Part shown: positions 17,000-25,583 of the stretch, one piece after another
Layout of the letters: each line of letters starts with the position of its first letter
How positions within the stretch are numbered: position 1 is the stretch's first letter
NCBI GenBank assembly: GCA_964630665.1
Contig: CAZVVN010000001.1
Span: forward strand, 58,277 to 122,276
Direction of reading: 5' to 3'
Source of the DNA: UBA9619 sp964630665
GTDB taxonomy: Bacteria; Pseudomonadota; Gammaproteobacteria; Arenicellales; UBA868
Length of the DNA: 64,000 nt
Position numbers and translations under genes: made by a program
Notes under the pieces: generated by a model
Seen by the model: the letters and a program-made list of their open reading frames with translations, nothing else
Database searches by the model: none
What the model was told of the DNA's origin: nothing

Positions 17000-18560
17000 T
17001 GCAGCTTCGCCTTTCGATCCACTGCCGGACATCACTGGTCTGACGGTTCGCTCCATTATCGATAAGGGCGCGGCGGATCACCCGGATCGAGTGTTTGCGG
17101 TGTTCCCGGATGACGGCACGATCCTGACCTGGTCCGACCTTAAGCGCAGTGCTTTGCGTCTCACGGTGTGTCTGACCGAATCAGGTGTGTCAGCTGGCGA
17201 GCCGGTCGGCGTTCTGATGGGTAATGGGCGGGCTGCCCTTCAGCTTTTCCTGGGCTGTATGTATGCGGGCCGGTTGTCAGCGATGTTTAATCCGGCTGCC
17301 GGTGCTCACAGCCTGGCTTATGTGATTGAACATTCCGCCACGACCCTGCTGTATACCGACAAGAGCCATGCCGACATGGCGTCGGCTGCCATTGCTGACG
17401 CCCGGCAGAATATCAGGTTGATGATTCTTAGCCGTGATTTCGACCTGGATGAGCCAACAGGCGACGCGGTCGACCCATCGCCGCCGCCCTGTCCGGACGA
17501 TGATGCGCTGCTGATCTATACCTCGGGAACGACCGGTCGCCCGAAAGGGGTGATCCACACCCACGCCAGTCTCCTTGCTGGCGCTGCCAATACCACAGCT
17601 GCGCACAGCCTGGGATCGGATGACCGGGCATTGTGCGTGCTGCCGCTGTGTCATATCAATGGCCAGATCGTCACTGTGATGGCTCCGCTGGTGAGCGGTT
17701 CTTCGGTCGTGATACCACGCCGATTCAGTGTGAACCGGTTTTGGGAGTGGGCCGCGACTGAAAGATGCACCTGGTTCAGTGTCGTCCCGACGATCATCTC
17801 CTACCTGCTTGGTTCTGAGGGTTCTTCGGCCTGCTCAACAGCCGGGCGGTTGAAGACCCTCAGGTTCGGGCGTTCGGCATCGGCACCGTTACCACCGGCC
17901 GTTCACGAGGCCTTTGTGGAGCGGTTCGAGATACCGATCGTCGAAACCATGGGCATCACCGAGACGGCCGCCCAGGTGCTTTCCAATCCCCTCGACCCGC
18001 AGGCGCAGCGTATCGGTTCGCCTGGTCTCGCCTGCGGCAACGAGGTGCGAATCGGTTCAACTCGTGTTGGGGAGTCGGCTGAAGCCAGAGAAGGCGAGAT
18101 CGAAGTTCGCGGCCCCAACCTGATGCGCTGCTATCTCGGTGATCCCGTGGCGACGAAGGAGGCATTTACAACCGACGGTTGGTATCGAACCGGAGATCTG
18201 GGATGGATGGATAGAGAGGGCTACGTCTACGTTACGGGACGGATCAAGGAACTGATCATCAAAGGGGGCGAGAACATCTCACCCCGTGAGATCGATGACG
18301 TACTGTACCGTTATCCCGGGGTGCTGGAAGCGGCAGCGGTTGCTGTTCCGGATTCGGATTACGGTGAAGATATCCTGGCCTGCGTGGTGGTCATGCCCGG
18401 CAGTCAGATCAAGGAGGATGCCCTTCGCGCGTTTTGCCTTGAGAAACTCGGTGTGTTCAAGTCTCCACGGTCCTTTCTATTTATGGACTCACTTCCCAAG
18501 GGGCCGTCCGGAAAGATCCAGCGCCGAAAGCTGGGCAGTGATCTGAGTGGTCAGAACTGA
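16989..18560 (+). CDS. sauT: AMP-forming acyl-CoA ligase, SauT-like (sulfoacetate-CoA ligase)
   Basis: A 523-residue adenylate-forming ligase. The ATP-binding P-loop is YTSGTTGRPKGV at residues 178-189, followed by GITETAA, YRTGDLGW and the C-terminal GPSGKIQRRK with the catalytic lysine. It would activate a carboxylate as an acyl-AMP and then form a CoA thioester. The gene overlaps the upstream acylating dehydrogenase by 11 bases, and its ribosome site GGGAGAAG lies inside that gene, so translation is coupled. The partner enzyme makes sulfoacetate-CoA ligase the leading guess. Ligases of this group are hard to assign by sequence, and malonate or another short acid is an alternative. Confidence 0.65.
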   Translation: MVSSAASPFDPLPDITGLTVRSIIDKGAADHPDRVFAVFPDDGTILTWSDLKRSALRLTVCLTESGVSAGEPVGVLMGNGRAALQLFLGCMYAGRLSAMFNPAAGAHSLAYVIEHSATTLLYTDKSHADMASAAIADARQNIRLMILSRDFDLDEPTGDAVDPSPPPCPDDDALLIYTSGTTGRPKGVIHTHASLLAGAANTTAAHSLGSDDRALCVLPLCHINGQIVTVMAPLVSGSSVVIPRRFSVNRFWEWAATERCTWFSVVPTIISYLLGSEGSSACSTAGRLKTLRFGRSASAPLPPAVHEAFVERFEIPIVETMGITETAAQVLSNPLDPQAQRIGSPGLACGNEVRIGSTRVGESAEAREGEIEVRGPNLMRCYLGDPVATKEAFTTDGWYRTGDLGWMDREGYVYVTGRIKELIIKGGENISPREIDDVLYRYPGVLEAAAVAVPDSDYGEDILACVVVMPGSQIKEDALRAFCLEKLGVFKSPRSFLFMDSLPKGPSGKIQRRKLGSDLSGQN

Positions 18561-18598
18561 GTTGGAATTTGATCAGCCACTTTGGCCGCTTCGCCGGG

Positions 18599-19120
18599 TC
18601 ATGGCAGTGCTTTCAGGCTAGTCCGATAATGAGTGCCGTTCTTGGCATAGTGCTCGGCACTCCAGTGAAGTAGAGCGATCTCCTCATCGGTCAGGTCCCG
18701 TACCACTTTTCCCGGAGATCCAAGGATCAGTGTTCTTGCTGGGAAGGTTTTGCGTTCGGTGATCAGCGAGTTTGCACCGACGATTGATTCCCTTCCGATT
18801 ATGGCGTGGTCTAGGATGGTCGTGCCTATGCCGATCAGGCAGCCGTCTTCCAGAGTGCAGCCGTGGATGACCGTGCTGTGACCGACGGTCACATTGTTGC
18901 CGATCACGGTGGGTATGCCTTCATCAACGTGGATGACGGTGCCATCTTGGATATTGCAGCATTCACCGATCCGGATAACAGCATTGTCAGCCCGCAGCAC
19001 CGTGCTGAACCAGATGCTGGATCTAGGACCGATTTCCACATCACCGATGACACTGGCACTATCGGCGACGAAAACGTCGTCAGCAATCCGGGGTGTCTTG
19101 TCACCGAGAGAATAGATCAT
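18599..19120 (-). CDS. Gamma-class carbonic anhydrase family protein
   Basis: A 173-residue left-handed beta-helix protein with hexapeptide repeats through residues 12-130. Three metal-binding histidines of the gamma carbonic anhydrase fold are present at His64 (TVIHVD), His81 (VGHS) and His86 (VIHGC). Such proteins, like E. coli YrdA and PaaY, bind zinc or iron; some hydrate CO2 and some have thioesterase activity. It converges with the SauT-like ligase and follows sohB by 15 bp on the same strand (sohB ends at 19136), so the two are probably co-transcribed. The physiological activity is not certain. Confidence 0.85.
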   Translation of the reverse strand: MIYSLGDKTPRIADDVFVADSASVIGDVEIGPRSSIWFSTVLRADNAVIRIGECCNIQDGTVIHVDEGIPTVIGNNVTVGHSTVIHGCTLEDGCLIGIGTTILDHAIIGRESIVGANSLITERKTFPARTLILGSPGKVVRDLTDEEIALLHWSAEHYAKNGTHYRTSLKALP

Positions 19121-19135
19121 TACGCCGCTCCTGGG

Positions 19136-20173
19136 TTAGGTCAACCGGGTGGGTTCATCATGAGGTATACCGGAAACCAGTCCGGATTGTCGAAATCCAC
19201 TGAAGATGCCGAATATTTTGTCCGCTAGTTTCTGTTTCACAGTGTAGCGGACCTCAAACAGGTCCGCCGATTCATGCATCTGCATCAGGTAGTCGTCGCT
19301 GGTTCTAAGTTCATCTACCAGATTCAGTGCCAGTGCTCGGGTTCCCAGCCAGTATTCGCCCGTGGCGACCTGCTCGAGATCGATGATCGGTCGCTGCTCC
19401 TTGACGTAGTCCTTGAACAGGGTATGGGTCTCTTCTACTTCTTCTTTGAGTTTTTGGCGGGCCTTATCTGTGGTTTCACCAAACATGGTAATGGTGCGTT
19501 TGAACTCGCCCGCTGTGACCTGTTCGTAGTCGATATCATGTTTTTTCAGCAAGCGGCTGAAATTGGGAATCTGAGTGATCACCCCAATCGAGCCGATGAT
19601 CGCGAACGGTGCCGCGAGAATCCGCTCACCCACACAGGCCATGAGGTATCCACCGCTGGCAGCGACCTTATCGACTGCCACCGTAAGGGGGATGTTCTTT
19701 TCTCGGAGTCTCGCGAGCTGGGATGCGGCCAGTCCGTAGGCATGCACCATACCGCCGACGCTCTCCAGTCTCAGCAAGACCTCGTCCTGCTCGCCCGCAA
19801 CCAGCAGCACGGCTGTGATTTCCTCGCGCAGGAGGGCGACCTCACTGCCACGGATATCTCCATGAAAGTCGAGAACAAAGATTCTTTTGCGGACCTCTGA
19901 AGTCTGTTTTTTGGCTTTTTTGTCCTCACCTTTTCGTTTTTTCTTGTCTGCTTTTCGTGCTTTTTTGAGAACGATCTTCGGCAGCATGGCACCGCGCAGC
20001 ACGTCGGACATCTCCCGGTAGCGGTCATTCAGCGGTTTGACCTCGATGTGTTCGGGAGACAGGTTGCGGTGCCGCATTAGGGTCGCCGCAACGAAACCGA
20101 TGAGCGCTACGAGGGCGACCAGAACGGTCGTAGTCTTCGCCAGAAATAGGCCGTAATCAGCGATAAATTCCAT
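19136..20173 (-). CDS. sohB: SohB family inner-membrane serine peptidase (S49)
   Basis: A 345-residue peptidase of family S49. One N-terminal membrane helix (residues 8-32) anchors it with the catalytic domain outside the cytosol, as in E. coli SohB. The nucleophile is Ser173 in AASGGYLMA, and the paired lysine is Lys225 in AGEFKRT. A very lysine-rich stretch between residues 66 and 97 links the anchor and the domain and is typical of SohB. The start at 20173 has an AGGA site eight bases upstream and begins right at the anchor; 13 extra codons upstream are judged not translated. It likely degrades membrane or periplasmic protein fragments. Confidence 0.88.
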   Translation of the reverse strand: MEFIADYGLFLAKTTTVLVALVALIGFVAATLMRHRNLSPEHIEVKPLNDRYREMSDVLRGAMLPKIVLKKARKADKKKRKGEDKKAKKQTSEVRKRIFVLDFHGDIRGSEVALLREEITAVLLVAGEQDEVLLRLESVGGMVHAYGLAASQLARLREKNIPLTVAVDKVAASGGYLMACVGERILAAPFAIIGSIGVITQIPNFSRLLKKHDIDYEQVTAGEFKRTITMFGETTDKARQKLKEEVEETHTLFKDYVKEQRPIIDLEQVATGEYWLGTRALALNLVDELRTSDDYLMQMHESADLFEVRYTVKQKLADKIFGIFSGFRQSGLVSGIPHDEPTRLT

Positions 20174-20238
20174 TGTAAAGTTCCTGGCTTGAAGGGCGCC
20201 AGAGTTTATCACCGGCCCGGGCCGGTGTTGTATTGATG

Positions 20239-21687
20239 TCAGCGTGGGATCTTGACGTACTCGAAGCCGGCCGGTTTGCCATCTATTGATCGTGCAGGTG
20301 GGGCGATCCAGCCGGCGAACTGCCCAGCGACTGTTACCGGTGCCATGATTGACCCCAGAAATGCGAGGTCCTGGTCAGTCGGCAGAAACTGGTCTTTGCG
20401 GCTCTGCCACTCGGCTTCGCTCATGAGTTGCCCATCCGGGTCGGTGTTGATGTTTGAGAATTCACCGATGGCCCGGGAAAATGCAACATGTGGCAGCTTC
20501 AGGTCAAAGCGAACCCCGGCTTTTCTGATAATCCGGTTCCAGCGTTCGATGCCGCGTGCACATTCTCTGATGTAGTCGTCCCGCAGGCGCATGTTGAGCG
20601 CTGGCAGTGCTGGCGTTTCGACTTCCTCGAAGCTGACACCATCGCATTTGAGAACGGTATAGCTGTCATCGATCAGCTGGTGATCGTCATCGATGTGCGT
20701 CTCCCGGTAGCGACCCTTGATCCCGGTATTGAAGAAACCAGCTGCGTTGGTGGATATTTCAGAGCCAAAAAGGTCCAGGGAGACGGCGAAGTGAAAATTG
20801 AGTTTTCTTTGCACAGTCGGCAGATCGATCACGCCAAGCGCTCTGATTCGTTCTGTCTCATATGGGTCGTCTATGTTGCTTTGCTGCATTGCTTGGCAGG
20901 TTCGCTCAAGCACCCGGCTGACACCGCTTTCCCCCACGAACATATGATGAGCTTCTTCGGTGAGCATGAATCGTGCTGTCCTTGAGAGAGGATCGAAGCC
21001 CGACTGGGCCAGGCTTTCAAGCTGCATCTTTCCATCGCGGTCAGTGAAGAAGGTAAACATGAAGAAGGAGAGCCAATCGGGCGTCTGTTCATTGAAAGCG
21101 CCGAGCAGGCGGGGAGAGTCGCTGTCTCCGGAACGGCGCCGGAGTAGTTCCTGCGCCTCCTCCCGCCCATCACGTCCGAAATGCCTGTGCAGCAGGTACA
21201 CCATCGCCCAGAGATGGCGTGCCTCCTCGACATTGACCTGAAAAAGATTACGCAGGTCGTAAAGAGATGGTGCAGTGGCGCCGAGGTGGCGCTGCTGTTC
21301 TACCGACGCAGGCTCGGTATCGCCCTGTATGACGATCAGCCGGCGCAGTGTCGCCCGGTATTCACCGGGAATCTCCTGCCAGGCTGGTTCGCCCTTGTGC
21401 TGGCCGAATGGGATCGTTCGACCTTCGCTGGCAGGTGCAAGCAGGATGCCCCACTGGTAGTCCGGCATCTTGACGAAGCCGAATCGGGCCCAGCCCTCGC
21501 GCTCGACGCTCACTGCCGTTCGAAGGTATACCGGCATGTCCTGGAAACCGTCCGGGCCCATGTCCCGCCACCAGTCCAGAAAACCCGGGTGCCAGTTCTC
21601 CAGCCCTTTGAGTACGCGCCGGTCTGAGCTAAGACCGACATTGTTGGGGATCTGCGTATCGTAACTAACCTGGGTCGAATGGGTCAT
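20239..21687 (-). CDS. boxB: Benzoyl-CoA 2,3-epoxidase, diiron oxygenase subunit BoxB
   Basis: A 482-residue homologue of BoxB, the diiron oxygenase that epoxidises benzoyl-CoA in the aerobic hybrid benzoate pathway. All six iron ligands known in Azoarcus BoxB appear at a constant offset of five: Glu125, Glu155, His158, Asp216, Glu245 and His248, within the motifs VEEARH and TEEAHH. Length is normal. It is the last gene of a minus-strand run, tetR then boxC then boxB, with 34 bp between boxC and boxB. BoxA, the NADPH-dependent reductase partner, is not found in the window and must be elsewhere or replaced by another reductase. Confidence 0.93.
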   Translation of the reverse strand: MTHSTQVSYDTQIPNNVGLSSDRRVLKGLENWHPGFLDWWRDMGPDGFQDMPVYLRTAVSVEREGWARFGFVKMPDYQWGILLAPASEGRTIPFGQHKGEPAWQEIPGEYRATLRRLIVIQGDTEPASVEQQRHLGATAPSLYDLRNLFQVNVEEARHLWAMVYLLHRHFGRDGREEAQELLRRRSGDSDSPRLLGAFNEQTPDWLSFFMFTFFTDRDGKMQLESLAQSGFDPLSRTARFMLTEEAHHMFVGESGVSRVLERTCQAMQQSNIDDPYETERIRALGVIDLPTVQRKLNFHFAVSLDLFGSEISTNAAGFFNTGIKGRYRETHIDDDHQLIDDSYTVLKCDGVSFEEVETPALPALNMRLRDDYIRECARGIERWNRIIRKAGVRFDLKLPHVAFSRAIGEFSNINTDPDGQLMSEAEWQSRKDQFLPTDQDLAFLGSIMAPVTVAGQFAGWIAPPARSIDGKPAGFEYVKIPR

Positions 21688-21721
21688 GGATGTCTACCGC
21701 GGTGTAGGTCTAAAGGTGAAG

Positions 21722-23374
21722 TCAGATTCTTTCGTTGTTGAACTCGCCTTTCTGCCCGGAACCGTAACGGCGTAGGGCGCCACGTTCGCCGGCGGCGTTG
21801 GGGCGTTGAAAGATCCAGTTCTGCCAGGCACTCAGACGTCCGAAGATCTTGGTTTCCATAGTCTCCGGACCAGGAAATCGCAGGTTCGATTCCATGCCAA
21901 CCATCGCGTCGGGCGAAAACGCTGCACGCTCTTCCAGAAACAGGCGAACTTCGTCTTCAAAATCTAGATCGTCGAGTACAAAGGTCACGAGACCGAGGCG
22001 CTGGCAAGCCTCAGCCTCGAGCTGATTAGCGATTTGTTCCCGAATGGTCGCGATGACCTGGGGTTGTTCCAGAAAACGGGTCTGCAGGCGTGTCAGATCG
22101 TTGCTCATCGGATAGGGGCCGAGATTCGATTCAGTGATACAGAGGGTCGCTGGCGATCGGTCGTCGCCATCGAGGTGGCCAGCCAGCATGTAGCTGCGGT
22201 CACAGGCGAGCAGGATCTCCATCAGCAGGCCTGCAAAGCAGCTGCCGGGGGCGATCAGTGCGACCAGTGACCGCGAGGTGAGATCGATCCGTTTGAACAC
22301 CCTTTTCCAGTTGAGAATGATCTCTCGAGTCAGCCAGTGTTCGCTGTGCTCGGAAAGGAAAGCATCGTGTTCAAGCAGGCGCGCCGGATCACCTTCAGTC
22401 TCGAAAGCGATCACACCGATCTCAGGCTCGTTGAAGCGCAGGTGAAGAAGGGCGTCATCGAGTTCTCTGGCGCAGCGCAACAGCCAGCCATCAGATCCGT
22501 TCTGCACCAGTCCGGAAATGTCCACGGGGGGCGATTCAAGCGGGCCGAACACCATCAGTTTCGCCACTCCTGAAGGTCGGTCAATCGTCACGCACACTGA
22601 AGAATACTCCACCCGGTCTTCACTGATTGCCCGCTGGATAGGTGCCAGGGTAATACCCGTAAGTTCCTCGGAGGCATTCGAATATTCAGCGAAGTCTGTC
22701 GTGCAGCGCTCGAGCGCCTGTGCCAAGTCCGAGGCGGGTACGCTTTCGTCGACCAATCCCCACTGAAGTGCCCGCGGCCCTTTGACACCTTCTTCAAGGG
22801 TGGCGAAGACGTCCGCAAGATCTCTGCGAACCTTGCGCTTGTCGGTGATCCGGGTCAGGCCACCCGTGCCGGGCAGTACCGCGAGCAGTGGTATCTCTGG
22901 TAGAGCGACACTTGAAAATCCATCATCGATGAGGATGATGTGGTCGGTCGCCAGAGCCATTTCGTAGCCACCACCGGCACAGGATCCGTCGATCACGGTG
23001 ATGAACTTCAGCCCCGAACAGCGTGAGGCATCCTCGATCGCATTTCGGGTTTCGTTGGTGAATTTGCAGAAGTTCACTTTGTGGCTATGGCTGGCGGAGG
23101 CCAGCATGCGGATGTTCGCTCCGGCGCAGAATACCCGTTCCTTGCCGGATTCAAGACGAACAACACGGACCTGGGGTTGCTCGAAGCGAAGCCGCTGCAA
23201 CGCGTCATAAAGCTCGATATCGACACTGAGATCATAGGAGTTGAGTTTGAGCTGGTAGCCGTCGAACTGGCCGCTGTCCTCGCTCACGTCGAGTATCAGC
23301 CTGGCGACCTTGCCTTCAATATCGAGAGTCCAATGTCTGTAACGCACCGGTTCGGTCTGAAAATCGATTGTCAT
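21722..23374 (-). CDS. boxC: 2,3-epoxybenzoyl-CoA dihydrolase BoxC
   Basis: A 550-residue double-length crotonase-fold protein matching BoxC, which opens the ring of 2,3-epoxybenzoyl-CoA to give 3,4-dehydroadipyl-CoA semialdehyde and formate. The N-terminal half has the oxyanion-hole segments RVFCAGANIRML and DGSCAGGGYEMALA (about residues 83-145). The C-terminal half has a degenerate second crotonase domain. Its ATG overlaps the tetR stop codon as ATGA, so the two are translationally coupled. The following gene, boxB, makes its substrate. Formate released here would feed C1 metabolism, but no formate dehydrogenase is visible nearby. Confidence 0.93.
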   Translation of the reverse strand: MTIDFQTEPVRYRHWTLDIEGKVARLILDVSEDSGQFDGYQLKLNSYDLSVDIELYDALQRLRFEQPQVRVVRLESGKERVFCAGANIRMLASASHSHKVNFCKFTNETRNAIEDASRCSGLKFITVIDGSCAGGGYEMALATDHIILIDDGFSSVALPEIPLLAVLPGTGGLTRITDKRKVRRDLADVFATLEEGVKGPRALQWGLVDESVPASDLAQALERCTTDFAEYSNASEELTGITLAPIQRAISEDRVEYSSVCVTIDRPSGVAKLMVFGPLESPPVDISGLVQNGSDGWLLRCARELDDALLHLRFNEPEIGVIAFETEGDPARLLEHDAFLSEHSEHWLTREIILNWKRVFKRIDLTSRSLVALIAPGSCFAGLLMEILLACDRSYMLAGHLDGDDRSPATLCITESNLGPYPMSNDLTRLQTRFLEQPQVIATIREQIANQLEAEACQRLGLVTFVLDDLDFEDEVRLFLEERAAFSPDAMVGMESNLRFPGPETMETKIFGRLSAWQNWIFQRPNAAGERGALRRYGSGQKGEFNNERI

Positions 23375-23985
23375 ACGATGGGTGTTTCCTGCGACTGTGT
23401 TACTGCACCATTCATGAAGAGATCGACGACAAAATCAAGCTTTGCCTCGACCTCGTTCAGCACCTCGTCACCGTAACGGCTCAGCAAGGTCTCAACGATG
23501 GCAATGAATGACCACGCCAGCAGCCTCGGATCCCGGCCGGTCAACTCACCTGACTGTATGCCATCGTTGATGATGATCTGAATCTGGTTGGGTAGTGCCG
23601 CCTGATAGCGGCCGATGAGTTCTGAGCGTGCGGCGTCACCCAGTGCGTTGATGTCCCGCCGGATCAATCCGGCCAGCCGCCTTTTGTCACCCGGTAGTGA
23701 GAAAAACGATCGTGTCAATAAGGCCAGTCGATCTCGGCAGGGTGCTGTCGTCTCAACCGCCTGGGCGAACAGTTGTTGTTTCTCAGAGAGGTCGGCTCGC
23801 ATCATCGCCAAGTAAAGGTCCTCCTTGCTCGAGAAATGGTGATAGACGGCACCTTTGGAAACGCCGGACTGCCCGGCGATCTCGGCCATCGTGACATCGG
23901 CGTAATTGCGCCGCAGAAACAGCGCTGATGCTGCATTCATGATGCTATTGACGGTCTTGTGCAAGGTTAATTCGAGTTGATCCAT
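23371..23985 (-). CDS. TetR family transcriptional regulator of the box genes
   Basis: A 204-residue TetR-type regulator. The helix-turn-helix lies at about residues 30-60, with TMAEIAGQSGVSKGAVYHHF as the recognition region, and a variable ligand-binding domain follows. It overlaps boxC by four bases, so it is made with the enzymes it probably controls. A 20-bp perfect palindrome (23983-24002) covers its start codon, consistent with autorepression. The ligand is likely a benzoyl-CoA pathway intermediate; this is inference. Because the palindrome covers the start codon and no ribosome site is evident, the transcript may be leaderless. Confidence 0.87.
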   Translation of the reverse strand: MDQLELTLHKTVNSIMNAASALFLRRNYADVTMAEIAGQSGVSKGAVYHHFSSKEDLYLAMMRADLSEKQQLFAQAVETTAPCRDRLALLTRSFFSLPGDKRRLAGLIRRDINALGDAARSELIGRYQAALPNQIQIIINDGIQSGELTGRDPRLLAWSFIAIVETLLSRYGDEVLNEVEAKLDFVVDLFMNGAVTQSQETPIV

Positions 23986-24002
23986 ACCGACCAGTCGGTA
24001 TG
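23983..24002. promoter_or_regulatory. Perfect palindrome, probable operator of the TetR-boxCB operon
   Basis: The bases CATACCGAC-CA-GTCGGTATG form a 20-bp inverted repeat with two 9-bp perfect arms, including the tetR start codon at one end. Such ACCGACxxGTCGGT palindromes are typical of TetR-family operators next to acyl-CoA metabolism genes. A candidate promoter on the minus strand, TTGTGC and CATAAG with 16 bp between, lies just upstream and would start transcription near the palindrome. Confidence 0.65.
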
Positions 24003-24100
24003 CTTATGATACGGCACATCGCCTGCACAATCAAATCATCAGTATTTCGTTGGCGGGCTTTGCAACAAGGCTAAAGACGTGTCAGTGCCCGACAGCCGGT

Positions 24101-25345
24101 TCAACCGAATCGTTCGGGGCGATAGGGGGCCAAATCTATGGTCGGTGACGTTCGGCTCGCGATTTCGCTGACCAGCTGGCCTGTGATCCCACCCAGCGTG
24201 AGACCCAGATGATGGTGGCCAAAGGCAAAGATCAGAGCTGGGTTTATCGTAGAGCGTCCGATCACGGGCAGCGCATCCGGCAGTGTCGGTCTGAATCCGA
24301 GCCAGGTATCCGACACCGGGCCGATATCCGGTAGGGCGCGTTGAACATGCTTTTCGATATAGGCCAGGCGTTCCGGGTTGGGTGCAGCGTTCAGACCGCC
24401 CAGTTCAACGGTGCCGGCCGCCCGCAGGCCATGGTGCATTGGCGTCATGTAGAAGCCTGCCTCGGAGAAGCCGACCGGGCGTTTTAGCAGCTGGTCTGAT
24501 TCGGAGAAGAGTACATGGTACCCACGCTCGGTTTCCAGTGGAAGTGGCTCGCAATGGGGTCCGGCAAGTTTCATCGACCAGGCGCCGCCGGCCAGTACGG
24601 CCTGTGAGAAGCTCTGCGGATCACCGTTGATCTTGAATCCTACACCTCCGGCCGACGTGCGTTCGATGGACGAGATCTCTCCCCGGATGAAAACACCTCC
24701 CGTGTGGCACAGGTGCTCGACCATGCGGCCGGTCAACTTCTTGGGCTCTAGGATAGTGAAACCGTCCGGATAAAGTACCGCGTGGGGAAATCTTGGTGCC
24801 AGGTTTGGCTCAAGTTCGTGCAGTTCCCCCGCCGACAGTTCCTGGATCCTTGTGCCCTGCGCGAGGCGCCTGCGGCGGTTGTCCGCGTCGCTCGCAAACG
24901 ATGTACTCGAGGGGTAGAGATAAATCGTTCCATCCCGGGCCAGAAGGTCCTGTACATCGCTCGCCTGGAACAGTTTCATCGATGCGCTCTCGGCACGGCG
25001 CAGCAGGGCGCCTAGACCGTCAATGGTGTGATCGACCTGATAGCGTCGACAGTGCAGTAGAAACTGCCAGAGCCAGGGTAGCATCCGGGGCATATAAGGC
25101 CAGGAAATAGACAGTGGTCGATCGTCCCCGAACATGAGGCGCGGAAACCCCCAGATCAGGTCAGGTCGGTTGACTGGGATCGAGCCGTAGGTGGCAAATG
25201 TACAGGCATTGCCGTAGGTAGCACCCGAACCAGGCTCGTCCCGGTCAAACAACGTGACCTTGAAACCGGATCGCTGAAGATACAGCGCGCAGGAGGTACC
25301 CACGATACCGGCGCCGATCACCGCGATGTTCTGTGATTCACTCAT
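24101..25345 (-). CDS. FAD-dependent amino-acid oxidoreductase, DadA-like
   Basis: A 414-residue flavoprotein of the D-amino-acid oxidase/DadA family. The dinucleotide-binding motif is IGAGIVGTSCALYL at residues 8-21. The GSGATYGNA segment that contacts FAD follows, and near the C terminus GFRPTLPDALPVIG is the usual substrate-side motif. DadA-type enzymes deaminate D-amino acids at the inner face of the membrane and pass electrons to quinones; sarcosine or hydroxyproline epimers are other known substrates of the family. The ATG at 25345 has a GGAGATGAGG site, so the 38 codons open upstream are not used. It is divergent from the benzoate-CoA ligase. Confidence 0.82.
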   Translation of the reverse strand: MSESQNIAVIGAGIVGTSCALYLQRSGFKVTLFDRDEPGSGATYGNACTFATYGSIPVNRPDLIWGFPRLMFGDDRPLSISWPYMPRMLPWLWQFLLHCRRYQVDHTIDGLGALLRRAESASMKLFQASDVQDLLARDGTIYLYPSSTSFASDADNRRRRLAQGTRIQELSAGELHELEPNLAPRFPHAVLYPDGFTILEPKKLTGRMVEHLCHTGGVFIRGEISSIERTSAGGVGFKINGDPQSFSQAVLAGGAWSMKLAGPHCEPLPLETERGYHVLFSESDQLLKRPVGFSEAGFYMTPMHHGLRAAGTVELGGLNAAPNPERLAYIEKHVQRALPDIGPVSDTWLGFRPTLPDALPVIGRSTINPALIFAFGHHHLGLTLGGITGQLVSEIASRTSPTIDLAPYRPERFG

Positions 25346-25496
25346 TACCTCATCTCCGGAAGGCTCAGCCAGGTCGTATTTCAAGGGGGCTGATCTGGGG
25401 GCGACAGGACCGTTAGTATACGTTGCCGTCTGCTCGGCAGAGCCGGTTCGATCCGCCAATTAAGGACCTGGGTGATGTGAGTCCTGTGAGTCGCCG

Positions 25497-25515
25497 CGGG
25501 TATAATAGATACCCG
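25497..25515. promoter_or_regulatory. Inverted repeat overlapping a TATAAT box upstream of benzoate-CoA ligase
   Basis: CGGGTAT and ATACCCG, seven-base perfect arms five bases apart, span a TATAAT sequence at 25501-25506. The site is about 70 bp before the ligase ATG, so a protein bound here would block the -10 region of that gene. No good -35 hexamer is visible 16-18 bp upstream, which fits an activator-dependent or weak promoter. It differs from the palindrome at 23983-24002, so a second regulator may be involved. Confidence 0.55.
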
Positions 25516-25583
25516 GTGATAGAATTTCTGACGCCTCCAGAGCGCACTGCAGAACAATTGTTTACCCCTGGAACCTGTAGGCC

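Noticed and set aside
25346..25459. Upstream extension of the DadA-like gene
   Set aside because: The sequence is low in conservation and overlaps the regulatory region. The ATG at 25345 has a good ribosome site and starts at the Rossmann motif.
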